64,000 nt of DNA from Isoetes taiwanensis (Eukaryota > Streptophyta > Lycopodiopsida > Isoetales > Isoetaceae), in NCBI GenBank assembly GCA_021234155.1, contig JAJEKV010000041.1, forward strand, positions 5,816,829-5,880,828. Direction: 5' to 3'. The notes below the pieces were generated by a model, which was not told the DNA's origin, searched no databases, and saw only the letters and a program-made list of their open reading frames with translations. Numbering within the stretch: the stretch's first letter is position 1; each line of letters opens with the position of its first letter. Of this stretch, positions 1-12,013 are shown in pieces. Made by a program: the position numbers and the translations under genes.

Positions 1-1536
1 GATCATATGTAAACAAATACAGAATCAAACAGACAAAAAACTTCCTTACTTTCTTACAATCGTATGTCTAGTTTAGCAACATGATCCTCTGTTGCAGGCG
101 CTCCCAATGAAGATTAAACGGCATAATAAAACTCGGCAGAGCCATTTTAGGCTGGATCTAAATATCAGAAAGAAACTCGTCAGAGCCATACTAGGCTGGA
201 GGCGACTTCATGAAGTGAATAGCAGCAGTATGGCATTTGCCTTTCTTACCAGATACATGCATCATTTCCAGAGCTAGGTTTTGCAGAAACCTAAGAGCTC
301 CCACAAACAACTGAATCAGCATCTTGATTGTCGCAAGGACGCTGCCGGATTTGCTAAGCAAATGGAAAAGATGGACATGAACAGACCGGATGCATAGTCT
401 AAATGCAGTGCCAGATACAGTTGGAAGATCTGCCATGAGGCGCCTAAATGTTGTTATTTCAAATCCATCCTGCGCAAATATGGCCTGTGCATATCATCTA
501 CAGGAGATATGATGGTTACAGAATAAACAAGCATGCCGGATTTATTTGATGGAACCTGAAAACATGTTGGAAGACGGATCTGTATGTTCGCTTGGGCATC
601 TAGAGCAGTGTCCGATTCATCTTTATTTTTGTAAACAATCAAAGCTTGCCATCGCCATAGCTGCCTGCTGCCGGATTTGCTGAGCAAAGGGAAAAGATAG
701 GCGGCCATCACCATAGCCGCCTATTGAGTAGGAGCACTGTGCAAACTAGGCAGGGCGGGAAAGAAAACAGATAGCCGGCCATCGCCATAGCCACCCATTG
801 CGTAAGGCGGGAAAGAAAACACAGACTGGCTGGCCCGTTAATGGCAAACCAATAGGATGATATGGCCTAGATCGCAATCTAGGCCGTTCATCTCGCCCCA
901 TCACGACCGTTAAATAGGATGCTTTCTTTATTGCTTTTCATCGAAAATATACAATATAGGTTTATTATTTTTTGTAATCAAGCCAATGCTAGACTTAAGT
1001 GTGACGGTTAAATTGCAAAGCTAGACATGTGATCAAGCCAAAGCTAGACTATGCAAATCGTCCGTCCAGCTTTGCAATTTAACCGTCCAGCATGCCAAAT
1101 TGTCGGTTCTCGTTCTGTCCAAGAAAATCAAGATTTCGGATTTTGGCCGACACGATTTTCCTCAACCGGAATTTATAGGTCTTTGTAGGTCTTTATGAAA
1201 GTGAAGAAAAATAGGGTCTGTGCTAAGGAATGTGTGCTCTGAAGATTTTGAATGTTTACGGCCACCGTCGTTGCATGATCCAGTTAACTCACAGACATGC
1301 ATCATATTTTTTTCTCGAGACAGACCTGGTGTGGAAGTAGACAATCATTAGTCGTTTTGGACAGGATCTTGCATAGTATCATCACTTAGAGGGACGGTGT
1401 TGACGCCAGAAGATGGACCCTTAACACCTTTTGGAAAGCAGTTTGTCTCAAATGTCCTCTCCATATGATCCTGGCAACGAATGGGCATCTCCCGCAATCC
1501 ATAAATTGACTCTTCTAATAGACTCAGAACATCGAC
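1..1536. other. Unassigned non-coding DNA with short diverged repeats
   Basis: No open frame here looks like a real gene. The stretch holds two imperfect copies of a ~30-bp block around CTGCCGGATTTGCT (about 343-373 and 667-698). It also holds three related blocks around GGCCATCGCCATAGCC (about 646, 702 and 777). These look like decayed fragments of a dispersed repeat. I see no protein similarity and no element ends. Confidence 0.5.
1003..1087. repeat. Perfect 20-bp inverted repeat with 45-bp loop
   Basis: Positions 1003-1022 and 1068-1087 are exact reverse complements, starting GACGGTTAAATTG on the left arm. The loop repeats the string AAGCTAGAC. It could be the core of a small fold-back element, but no target-site duplication is evident. 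Confidence 0.7.
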
Positions 1537-4500
1537 TTAGGTGGCATGTTGGAGCCTAGGTGGCATGTTTGAGCCACCTTGGCATGTTGGAGCCTTGGTG
1601 GTATGTTGGAGCCTAGGTGGCATGTTGGGGCCTAGGTGGCATGCTTGAGCCTAGGTGGCATGTTGGAGCCCGCGCGGCATGTTTGAGGCACCTTGGCATC
1701 TTAGGTGGCATGTTGGAGCCTAGGTGGCATGTTGGAGCCCTTGTGGCATGTTTGAGCCACCTTGGAATGTTTGAGCCAACTAGTTGGCATGTTGGAACCC
1801 ATGTGGCATATGCATGTTTGGGCCACCTTGGCACGTTGGAGCCTAGGTGGCATGTTGGAGCCCACGTGGCATGTTTGAGCCACCTTGGCATATTTGGGCC
1901 TAGGTGGCATGTTGGAGCCTAGGTGGCACGTTGGAGACTATGTGGCATGTTGGAGCCTAGGTGGCATGTTCGAGAGACTATGTGACATGTTGGAGACTAG
2001 GTGGCATGTTTTAGCCACCATGGCATGTTTTAGCCTAGGTGGCATGTTGGGAGCCCCACGGGCATGTTTGAGCATGTTGGAACCTAGGTGGTGGCATATT
2101 TGAGCCACCTTGGCATGTTTTAGCCTAGGTGGCATGTTGGAGTCTGCGCGGCATGTTTGAGCCACCTTGGCATGTCTGAGCCTAGGTGGCATGTTGGAGC
2201 CTGCGCGGCATGTTTGAGCCACCTTGGCATGTCTGAGCCTAGGTGGCATGTTGGAGCCTAGATGGCATGTTGGAGCTCGCGTGACATGTTTGAGCCAACT
2301 AGGTGGCATTTTGGAACCCCGTGGCATGTTTGGGCCACCTTGGCACGTTGGAGCCTAGGTGGCATGTTGGAGCCCACATGGCATGTTTGAGCCACCTTGG
2401 CATATTTGGGCCTAGGTGGCATGTTGGAGCCCTAGGTGGCACGTTGGAGCCTAGTTGGCATGTTGGAGCCTCACGTGGCATGTTGGAGCCTCGTGGCATG
2501 TTGGAGCATAGGTGGCATATTTGAGCCACCTTGGCGCTTTGGGCCTAGGTGGCACGTTGGAGCCACCTTGGCATGTTGGAGCTCACGTGGCATGTTGGAG
2601 GCATGTTGGAGCCTAGGTGGCATGTTGGAGCCCACGTGGCATGTTGGGCGTGGGTGGCATGTTGGAGCCTAGGTGGCATGTTTGAGCCACCTTGGCACGC
2701 TTGAGCCTAGGTGGCATGTTGGAGCCCGGTGGCACGTTGGAGCCTAGGTGGCATGCTAGAGCTCACGAGGCATGTTGGAGCCTAGTTGGCATGTTGGAGC
2801 CTACGTGGCATGTTGGAGCCTACGTGGCATGTTGGAGCCTAGGTGGCATATTTGAGCCATCTTGGCACGCTTGAGCCTAGGTGGCACGTTGGAGCCACCT
2901 TGGCATGTTGGAGCTCACGTGGCATGTTGGAGCCAAAGTGGCATGTTGGAGCCTAGGTGGCATGCTAGGTGGCATGTTGGAGCCCATGTGGCATGTTAGG
3001 CGTGGGTGGCATGTTGGAGCCTAGGTGGCACGTTGGAGACTATGTGGCATGTTGGAGCCTAGGTGGCATGTTCGAGACTATGTGACATGTTGGAGACTAG
3101 GTGGCATGTTTTAGCCACCATGGCATGTTTTAGCCTAGGTGGCATGTTGGGAGCCCACAGGCATGTTTGAGCATGTTGGAACCTAGGTGGCATATTTGAG
3201 CCACCTTGGCATGTTTTAGCCTAGGTGGCATGTTGGAGCCTACGCGGCATGTTTGAGCCACCTTGGCATGTCTGAGCCTAGGTGGCATGTTGGAGCCTGC
3301 GCGGCATGTTTGAGCCACCTTGGCATGTCTGAGCCTAGGTGGCATGTTGGAGCCTAGGTGGCATGTTGGAGCTCGCGTGACATGTTTGAGCCAACTAGGT
3401 GGCATTTTGGAACCCACGTGGCATGTTTGGGCCACCTTGGCACGTTGGAGCCTAGGTGGCATGTTGGAGCCCACATGGCATGTTTGAGCCACCTTGGCAT
3501 ATTTGGGCCTAGGTGGCATGTTGGAGCCTAGGTGGCACGTTGGAGCCTAGTTGGCATGTTGGAGCCTACGTGGCATGTTGGAGCCTACGTGGCATGTTGG
3601 AGCATAGGTGGCATATTTGAGCCACCTTGGCATGCTTGTGCCTAGGTGGCACGTTGGAGCCACCTTGGCATGTTGGAGCTCACGTGGCATGTTGGAGGCA
3701 TGTTGGAGCCTAGGTGGCATGTTGGAGCCCACGTGGCATGTTGGGGCGTGGGTGGCATGTTGGAGCCTAGGTGGCATGTTTGAGCCACCTTGGGCGCTTG
3801 AGCCTAGGTGGCATGTTGGGCCCGGGTGGCACGTTGGAGCCTAGGTGGCATGCTGGAGCTCACGAGGCATGTTGGAGCCTAGTTGGCATGTTGGAGCCTA
3901 CATTGGCATGTTGGAGCCTAGGTGGCATGTTGGAGCCTAGGTGGCATATTTGAGCCATCTTGGCACGCTTGAGCCTAGGTGGCACGTTGGAGCCACCTTG
4001 GCATGTTGGAGCTCACGTGGCATGTTGGAGCCCAAGTGGCATGTTGGAGCCTAGGTGGCATGCTAGGTGGCATGTTGGAGCCCATGTGGCATGTTAGAGC
4101 GTGGGTGGCATGTTGGAGCCTAGGTGGCACGTTGGAGACTATGTGGCATGTTGGAGCCTAGGTGGCATGTTCGAGACTATGTGACATGTTGGAGACTAGG
4201 TGGCATGTTTTAGCCACCATGGCATGTTTTAGCCTAGGTGGCATGTTGGGAGCCCACAGGCATGTTTGAGCATGTTGGAACCTAGGTGGCATATTTGAGC
4301 CACCTTGGCATGTTTTAGCCTAGGTGGCATGTTGGAGCCTGCGCGGCATGTTTGAGCCACCTTGGCATGTCCGAGCCTAGGTGGCATGTTGGAGGCGGCA
4401 TGTTTGAGCCACCTTGGCATGTCTGAGCCTAGGTGGCATGTTGGAGCCTAGGTGGCATGTTGGAGCTCGCGTGACATGTTTGAGCCAACTAGGTGGCATT

Positions 4501-6663
4501 TTGGAACCCACGTGGCATGTTTGGGCCACCTTGGCACGTTGGAGCCTAGGTGGCATGTTGGAGCCCACATGGCATGTTTGAGCCACCTTGGCATATTTGG
4601 GCCTAGGTGGCATGTTGGAGCCTAGGTGGCACGTTGGAGCCCTAGTTGGCATGTTGGAGCCTCACGTGGCATGTTGGAGCATAGGTGGCATATTTGAGCC
4701 ACCTTGGCACGCTTTGGGGCCTAGGTGGCACGTTGGAGCCACCTTGGCATGTTGGAGCTCACGTGGCATGTTGGAGGCATGTTGGAGCCTAGGTGGCATG
4801 TTGGAGCCCCACGTGGCATGTTGGAGCCGTGGGTGGCATGTTGGAGCCTGGGTGGCATGTTTGAGCCACCTTGGCACGCTTGAGCCTAGGTGGCATGTTG
4901 GAGCCCAGGTGGCACGTTGGAGCCTAGGTGGCATGCTAGAGCTCACGAGGCATGTTGGAGCCTAGTTGGCATGTTGGAGCCTACGTGGCATGTTGGAGCC
5001 TAGGTGGCATATTTGAGCCATCTTGGCACGCTTGAGCCTAGGTGGCACGTTGGAGCCACCTTGGCATGTTGGAGCTCACGTGGCATGTTGGAGCCCAAGT
5101 GGCATGTTGGAGCCTAGGTGGCATGCTAGGTGGCATGTTGGAGCCCATGTGGCATGTTAGAGCGTAGGTGGCATGTTGGAGCCTAGGTGGCATGTTGGAG
5201 ACTATGTGGCATGTTGGAGCCTAGGTGGCATGTTCGAGACTATGTGACATGTTGGAGACTAGGTGGCATGTTTTAGCCACCATGGCATGTTTTAGCCAAG
5301 GTGGCATGTTGGGAGCCCACAGGCATGTTTGAGCATGTTGGAACCTAGATGGCATATTTGAGCCACCTTGGCATGTTTTAGCCTAGGTGGCATGTTGGAG
5401 CCTGCGCGGCATGTTTGAGCCACCTTGGCATGTCTGAGCCTAGGTGGCATGTTGGAGCCTGCACGGCATGTTTGAGCCACCTTGGCATGTCTGAGCCTAG
5501 GTGGCATGTTGGAGCCTAGGTGGCATGTTGGAGCTCGCGTGACATGTTTGAGCCAACTAGGTGGCATTTTGGAACCCACGTGGCATGTTTGGGCCACCTT
5601 GGCACGTTGGAGCCTAGGTGGCATGTTGGAGCCCACATGGCATGTTTGAGCCACCTTGGCATATTTGGGCCTAAGTGGCATGTTGGAGCCTAGGTGGCAC
5701 GTTGGAGCCTAGTTGGCATGTTGGAGCCTACGTGGCATGTTGGAGCCTACGTGGCATGTTGGAGCATAGGTGGCATATTTGAGCCACCTTGGCACGCTTG
5801 GGCCTAGGTGGCACGTTGGAGCCACCTTGGCATGTTGGAGCTCACGTGGCATGTTGGAGGCATGTTGGAGCCTACGTGGCATGTTGGAGCGTAGGTGGCA
5901 TGTTGGAGCCTAGGTGGCATGTTTGAGCCACCTTGGCACGCTTGAGCCTAGGTGGCATGTTGGAGCCCGGTGGCACGTTGGAGCCTAGGTGGCATGCTAG
6001 AGCTCACGAGGCATGTTGGAGCCTAGTTGGCATGTTGGAGCCTACGTGGCATGTTGGAGCCTACGTGGCATGTTGGAGCCTAGGTGGCATATTTGAGCCA
6101 TCTTGGCACGCTTGAGCCTAGGTGGCACGTTGGAGCCACCTTGGCATGTTGGAGCTCACGTGGCATGTTGGAGCCCAAGTGGCATGTTGGAGCCTAGGTG
6201 GCATGCTAGGTGGCATGTTGGAGCCCATGTGGCATGTTAGAGCGTAGGTGGCATGTTGGAGCCTAGGTGGCATGTTTGAGCCACCTTGGCACGCTTGAGC
6301 CTAGGTGGCATGTTGGAGCCACCTTGGCATGTTGGAGCCGAGGTGGCATGTTGGAGCCTAGGTGGCAAGTTGGAGCCTAGGTGGCATGCTAGAGCTCACG
6401 AGGCATGTTGGAGCCTAGTTGGCACGTTGGATCCTATGTGGCATGTTGAAGCCACCTTGGCATGTTGGAGCCTAGGTGGCATATTTGAGCCACCTTGGCA
6501 TGCTTGAGCCTAGGTGGCACGTTGGAGCCAACTTGGCATGTTGGAGCTCACGTGGCATGTTGGAGCCAAGGTGGCATGTTGGAGCCTAGGTGGCATGCTA
6601 GGTGGCATGTTGGAGCCCAGGTGGCATGTTGGAGCCTAGGTGGCATGTTATAGCCTAGGTGGC
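1537..6663. repeat. 19-bp minisatellite array with ~1.1-kb higher-order repeat
   Basis: About 5.1 kb of head-to-tail 19-bp units with consensus GGAGCCTAGGTGGCATGTT. Variants substitute GAGCCACCTTGGCATGTT, truncated units and CATATTT endings. Variants recur in a fixed order, so there is a higher-order period. A marker string (GCATGTTTGAGCATGTTGG) falls at 2062, 3161, 4260 and 5323, giving spacings of 1099, 1099 and 1063 bp, about 58 units. Because 19 is not a multiple of 3, open frames of 60-130 codons appear on both strands with a 19-residue period. They are by-products of the repeat, not genes. The TAGGTGGC and GCCACCTTGGC units are partly complementary and could fold. Confidence 0.95.
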
Positions 6664-8057
6664 CAGACCCCAGGAGACTGACATCACAAAGGTTACCGAG
6701 GCAGGCTTTCCTACCAGTGCTCCTCCGGGAGGGCAAATGCCAGTGCCTCCCTTCCCGGAACCCGGTTTCCCTATCCGACCATTGAATTCTCCATTCAAGT
6801 AACTTGCTTCGAGCAGGCTCAAAAATTCAAGATAAATGCGGGAGAACATATCAACCTTAAAAGTGTCTGCAAATCGACCTTGTAGAAACCCAAGTGTTTT
6901 GTCGTTCGTGCAGTACAAAGACTCCGGAATGGAGATTTGACTTCGTCATGTCGTCTGAAACAGCGAAATTACCCTAGGGACCAAGTTACACGATCATTTT
7001 TTGCAGCAAAAGAAACACGAACCCTCTACATGGTAAAGTGATACGCACCCTCCGCTAAGGCCAATTCACTACGAACGTGTTGGACGTGAGCTACTTTGGC
7101 GCTTCCGGGAGCAGGGGTGGTCTTCTGCCCACGAAACTTGGTCTCCAGGGTAATGTTGATGTTTCGAGTTCGTTGGCAGAGTCAGATCATTGTTCCGGGG
7201 TGGGAGAATTGCCCGTCCGTGGCCAGGGACCGTCCAGAGAGGACCTTTGGGTCGAACTGCTTCTGGAAGGTTTTAGGGCTCCGTCTTCTGGCATCAACGC
7301 CCTCCCAATACCTCATGACATTGTGCAAGATCCTGGTCCAATCTAGCTAGGGTATGGCCTCCAAAACGCAAACCCTGTGCCTTGCCAGGTTATTGTAGGG
7401 TTTACGTTATGGAGGCCAAAACGTGGTCAGTTGCACTTGGGACCTGGTGTACCTTTTTCGAACGATGCGGAGCCATGGCAACTGAAATAACAGACTTTGG
7501 ATCTATTGGCGATCCCGAATCATTCCAAAAAAATTTGCTACTACAAAATGTGTTCTTGACTTCTAATTGCGACACTAGGAGGAGGATAAATCCAAAACCC
7601 ATTTCGTCAGTTTCTATTGCTTCTTTTTTTCAACTGCAGCTTCTCAACCATGTCTCAGGTGCAACTGAATAAAACTCGACCTCCATAACGTAAACCCTAC
7701 AATAACCTAGCAACGCACAGGGTTTACGTTTTGAAGGCCAAAACGTGGTCGACTTCTTTGATAACTAGGTGGACCATTTCTAAACATGCATGGGGAGCCA
7801 TGAGAACTGAAATAACAGAGTTTCGATCTGGTCGCCAATCCGAGTGACCCCAAACAATTTTGCTACTGCATAAGGCGCTCTACACTTTTAATTGCAAAAC
7901 TAGGAGGAGAATAAATCAAAATCCCATTCTTGCAATTTCTACTGCCTCGTGTTTTCAACAGCAGCTGCTCGACCATGTCCCAAGTGCAACGGACCAAAGC
8001 CCGACCTCCATATCGTAAACCCTACAATAACCTGGCAAGGCACAGGGTTTACGTGCC
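6664..8057. repeat. Diverged copies of the 29.6-36.6 kb satellite family, part inverted, part direct
   Basis: About 6,750-7,420 aligns by eye, in reverse complement, with the satellite unit at 31.2-32.3 kb. Shared blocks include the one around ACGACAAAAC and GGTTTCTACAAGG, and the one around GACTCTGCCAATGGACTC. Two direct copies of about 310 bp follow (about 7,425-7,740 and 7,741-8,055). Each ends in a hairpin of CGTAAACCC and GGGTTTACG arms; one hairpin is at 7,357-7,417. The 310-bp spacing matches the ~300-bp sub-repeat at 29.95-30.86 kb. Open frames here (for example 6,655-6,918 minus and 7,382-7,672 plus) have no recognisable domain. Confidence 0.7.
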
Positions 8058-8070
8058 ATATCCCCACTCG

Positions 8071-8268
8071 GAGTGCCTAGATGGCATGCTTGAGCCTAGG
8101 TGCCATGCCTGACCCACATTGGCATGTTGGAGAACTTGGCATGTTGGAGCGTATTTGGCATGTTGGAGCTGATGTGGCATGCTTGACCCTAGGTGGCATG
8201 TTAGAGCCTAGGTGGCATGGTGGAGCCACGTTGGCGTATTAGAGCCTACGTGGCATGTTGTTGCGTAG
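8071..8268. repeat. Outlying diverged block of the 19-bp minisatellite
   Basis: About ten degenerate units (TTGGCATGTTGGAG, GAGCCTAGGTGGCATG and similar) lie 1.4 kb beyond the main array, on the far side of the diverged satellite copies. This suggests the satellite segment was inserted into or next to a longer minisatellite. Confidence 0.8.
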
Positions 8269-8345
8269 GTGTAATTTAGAATGGTAGGCGAATCTTAGGT
8301 ATTCGAGATTAGTTATGTTGGCGAATTTTAATTTCTAGTTATAGA
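8264..8345. repeat. Dispersed repeat shared with 60.74 kb
   Basis: The string TAGGTGTAATTTAGAAT, followed by GGCGAATCTTAG and ATTAGTTATGTTGGCGA, recurs at 60,743-60,800 in the same orientation. No coding potential or element ends can be seen. Confidence 0.6.
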
Positions 8346-9600
8346 AAGCTAGGCGAGTCTTGATCATTGTTATTTAGCCTTGCAAGTGGAAACTGTTGTA
8401 TCTCCTGAGTGAAATTTAACTCGGGAATAATGACTACATACTTAAATATAGACCATACATCATGTACCCCTTAACCTTGTCGACGATTTTATTTTTCCCA
8501 TATCAAGATTAGTGCAAGAACTGAGTCCAGATGAAACTTATAAGGAAGATATGGATCTAGGGTAGTTGGTACTCGTGTTGGCAATGACATCCCAGGCGGT
8601 AGAAACTAGGCCTCTGATTATATCAATGCATGGGCTACTACCCGTTCTGTCAATTATACCCAGGCATCAATTATACCCATGCATGGGCTACATGTCATTC
8701 TGGCATTTTCAGGCATTCGAGCACAGTATGGTGCAGCAATCCTGTTTGTCATAAGCACCAAACATTCATGCGAATGTGGAGGTTCTCTTAGGAGTCTTAA
8801 CAATTGTTTGCTTGTTGCATAAGTTGTCTAAGATATTATGATTCCTCATACAGTCATGTCTTTGATACAAAGTTTTCTATGGAGATTATAACCTGTAAAA
8901 AAGGAAGAAAGCACTTACAGCAGAACTCCAGCAAGATTGCCATTTAAACAAGAATAAAGGCCCTTAAGAGATAATCTTTCCACCCAATATAGCTGCCTGC
9001 AAAAACCTACATATGCATAATGCAATATCATCCATAAGCATATTGAGAAATCCTCAAATGAAGTATCTTAAAAAAGGAAGTTACAATGAGAAAGAATTAG
9101 ATAGTTAGGCATTACCCACTAATCTAAATACGAAGAAAGTTAGTGGATAAGACTGCCAGATGAGGAGTTACGATTACGGTGAGGGCTGAACTTTCCTGAT
9201 AGGACACGAGCAACTAATTTTCACCATCGTCTAGATAAATCACACTAAGTCTAGACCGAGAAAATAATTTCAGATAAACAAATTAAGTAGTGCCAAATGG
9301 ATAGTTAACTGTTTCAAATAGGAATTGTCAATTCTATTGCATCCATACTCCTTAGGAAGGTTAGTCAACGATTTAAAGGATTCCTATGCAGAAGTATGAC
9401 AAAGATATTCCGATGCAATTGTTTGGAATTGGGGAGCTGCCAAACTATAACGTCTAGCCACCAGTTTAGAGGATTACCATGCAGAGGAGCTCTGATACCT
9501 TCGTGCACATGACTCGGAAGCAAGGTTTTCCCGAGTTTGTGTTTAGGTTTAAGGTGTTAGCTGTGGTATTTTGCTTGATGGCTCCAACAATTACATCTCT
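8346..9600. other. Non-coding DNA, nothing recognised
   Basis: AT-rich sequence without a credible gene. A short duplication around ACCCATGCATGGGCTAC occurs near 8,625-8,695. I see no element ends or domain-bearing frame. Confidence 0.5.
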
Positions 9601-9850
9601 AATTCTTAGTGCAAATCGTCTAAGTGCAATAAGTTATCTTGTTTTTCAAAGAACCATGGGATTCTTAGTGCAAATCGTCTAAGTGCAATAAGTTATCTTG
9701 TTTTTCAAAGAACCATTGGATTCTTAGTGCAAATCGTCTAAATGCAATAAGTTATCTTGTTTTTCAAAGAACCATTGGATTCTTAGTGCAAATCGTCTAA
9801 GTGCAATAAGTTATCTTGTTTTCAAAGAACCATTGTATTCTTAGAAAGAA
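9601..9850. repeat. Tandem array, 59-bp unit, about 4.2 copies
   Basis: Units begin ATTCTTAGTGCAAATCGTC at 9602, 9661, 9720, 9779 and (partial) 9837. Spacing is 59, 59, 59 and 58 bp. Copies differ by only a few bases, so the array is young or homogenised. Confidence 0.95.
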
Positions 9851-9945
9851 CCATTGGATAAGATAAATTAGATACAATTAAAACCATTGGATGACGTGGA
9901 TAACTATTGGATCGTCTATAGCGAACCTTAGTACCAACTAGATAT

Positions 9946-10259
9946 AGGCATGGTTTAATGGTGTTCCACTAATGATATCCAAAATGGGGGGATAATGTTA
10001 GGATATTGCGTAGTCTTGCCATTTTATAATGCTTGGGGATTTGTTACAATGGTCCTATTCCCCATAAACAATTACATCTCAAATTCTTAATGGTCTAAAT
10101 TATACCAAGATGTAGGAACGGTTTAATGGTGTTCCACTAACGATATCCAAAATGGGGGAATAATGTTAGGATATTGCATGGTCTTGCCATTTTAATGCTT
10201 GGGGATTTGTTGCAATGGTCCTTTCCTCCATAAAGAAATATATCTCACAATTCTTAATG
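9946..10259. repeat. Two direct copies of a ~150-bp dispersed repeat
   Basis: Two similar blocks (about 9,946-10,099 and 10,112-10,259) share GGTTTAATGGTGTTCCACTA, GATATCCAAAATGGGG and GCTTGGGGATTTGTT. A third, more diverged copy lies at about 12,787-12,941. They resemble non-autonomous element remnants; no terminal structure is clear. Confidence 0.8.
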
Positions 10260-10353
10260 CATGCGATTCGACACCGTCGGATCGCCATTTTGGGGAGAGA
10301 CGAGGCTATATATATGTTTGTGGGCTCTTTCTCCATTATCGGCGTCTTCTCAC
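10256..10353 (+). promoter_or_regulatory. TATA-type promoter-like module, copy 1
   Basis: A 98-bp block identical to 11,821-11,918. It holds a TATA-like core (GAGGCTATATATATG) preceded by CGTCGGATCGCCATTTTGGG and followed by CGGCGTCTTCTCAC. A diverged third version at about 60,570-60,680 keeps the same order: CGATCCGAGCC, a TATATAAA core and GACGTCTTCTCACAGCAG. Conservation around a TATA box suggests the core promoter and start region of a dispersed element. Which transcript it drives is not visible. Confidence 0.5.
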
Positions 10354-11165
10354 AGCAGTTTTTTTTGGATCTTAGTGCCTCGTTATCTTCCTTCTAAATT
10401 TCTCCTGGCAATTGTGGTCATCTGGGAAGTACATTATTTTCCACAGCAGCTATGTTTTTGCTTCGTTTTTGCTTTGTTACGCCTTTGATGTTTAATCGTC
10501 TCTAGTTGGATGGGATTGATTTTTTGTAAATTCGTATCCTTACTCGTTCTTGCTGTTTCCTTACTCGTTTGTTTCATCCGGTATTGTCTTGGATAGATTC
10601 GCACTTACATCTTGGTGTTGCCCTTTCTTATTTTTTGCTCAGATCCTCCTCTTTGGCAGCCTTTTTCAGCTCTGATTTCCTCTTTAGCATAGTCTTTGAG
10701 GTCTTTTGGGTTATTCGGCCACGGTTTTTCCCCCCTTCACCATCCTTTGTATCTCTCTTCTTCATGATGTCTTCTCTTCCCTGAGAGTAGTTCTTGTGAA
10801 TAATTATTCCTTACTCTTCTTACTCTTCTGAGTTCCTTTCCGAATCATCTAACAGCTCCAGCGTTTTCTCCGGATCGATCTGCAACTGTTTATTATTTTC
10901 CCCCTTTGCTCCCATACCTGTATATTTGGAAAAATCGGTTGCTTCTTTCTATGAATCGCTCTTCCTTACTAGTCCGATTCTGGTCGTCAGGCATAGATCT
11001 TATTCCTTCTGGATAGATTTTGTCATCTGCTTTGCTCTGTCCGTTCCTCTCTCTTCATTTTTTAGCATGCCGCAGTCGTTCCTGTTTCCTGCCGCCATTT
11101 GTTCTGTTATATATTCATACTATTTAAAGGGTTATATTAGTTATTAATTGTCTTTTAATAGTTAT
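10354..11165. other. Pyrimidine-rich non-coding stretch
   Basis: T- and C-rich plus strand following promoter module copy 1. Its 60-75-codon frames are low complexity, hydrophobic and unrelated to known proteins. It may be a leader or LTR-internal region of the element that owns the module. Confidence 0.4.
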
Positions 11166-11170
11166 ACTTT

Positions 11171-11321
11171 GGTTGGGTGTAATGGTTGAAGTCTTTTCCT
11201 GTTATGTTGGTGACGAAGGTTCGAGTTTTCCAATCAACAGAATTCCTTAACATGTCTTCTTATTCCTTTTATTTATTTGCCATGATTTCTTTGTCCCGTT
11301 TTTTTTTTTTTTTTTTTTTTT
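11171..11321 (+). repeat. Possible tRNA-derived SINE remnant
   Basis: The segment reads like a degenerate tRNA head. An A-box-like TGGGTGTAATGGTTGAAG is followed 28 bp later by a B-box-like GGTTCGAGTTTTCC (from 11,218). An AT-rich tail follows and ends in a run of about 20 T at 11,299-11,321. It cannot fold as a functional tRNA. The call rests only on box spacing. Confidence 0.35.
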
Positions 11322-11820
11322 TGCCATGGTTTCTTTCTATTAATCCCAAGTAACTTTCTTTTAAGTTACCATTTAGTTTCAATTCGATCTTTACGGCCCG
11401 TGTGGCTTGCGGTTTTGAGCTTATTGTACCACACTTCATTATTGGCTTTCCTTCGTTATTATTTTTGTTCTCTATAGTTTATACACGTTGTGATGTCTTT
11501 TATTTTCATTTCAAGTTTTATTTTTCCAAATTGTTCCTAGGGTTTATTTGTTTTCTTTTCTTTCCGTCCTCCCCTAGGTTTCCTTCGTAACCACTTTCAT
11601 ACATTTAGCCTTCTTAACATCTTGGCCTTGTGTTTTTCCTTGACAATTACCTTGGAAGTTTTGATTTCTTATTTTCTATTGTTAGACCAGATATTGCTTT
11701 TTTCCTGAGGCCCATACGATATATGTCAAATTTATAGTGGCAATCACCCCTTGCTCATCATCTTATAAAAGTTCTCTTTTGATCGGCCGGTTTTCCCCCT
11801 CCAGACGAGTCTCTCACCAA

Positions 11821-11918
11821 AATGCATGCGATTCGACACCGTCGGATCGCCATTTTGGGGAGAGACGAGGCTATATATATGTTTGTGGGCTCTTTCTCCA
11901 TTATCGGCGTCTTCTCAC
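11821..11918 (+). promoter_or_regulatory. TATA-type promoter-like module, copy 2
   Basis: Identical over 98 bp to 10,256-10,353. It is preceded at 11,779-11,823 by a second repeat (CGGCCGGTTTT, then CCTCCAGACGAGTCTCTCACC), which is found again without the TATA module at about 12,724-12,767. The module is followed by a poly(T) run. Confidence 0.5.
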
Positions 11919-12013
11919 GTTTTTTTTTTTTTTTTTTTTGGGTCTTAGTTCCCTCCCTCCCCACCCTAAGTTGTTTGCATTCATGTTTTTCCTTTTGATT
12001 TGTGATTCCATTT

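Noticed and set aside
1537-6663. CRISPR-like direct repeat array
   Set aside because: Units are contiguous 19-mers without unique spacers, in a eukaryotic transposon setting.
1613-6736. Many 60-130-residue open frames on both strands, rich in W, H, G, M, L or P, R, K, H
   Set aside because: They come from the 19-bp minisatellite read in three phases and show only a 19-residue periodicity. No start context, no domain, and similar frames occur on both strands.
11171-11240. Functional tRNA gene
   Set aside because: Only A-box-like and B-box-like strings are present. No acceptor stem or cloverleaf can be formed, so it is listed only as a possible SINE trace.
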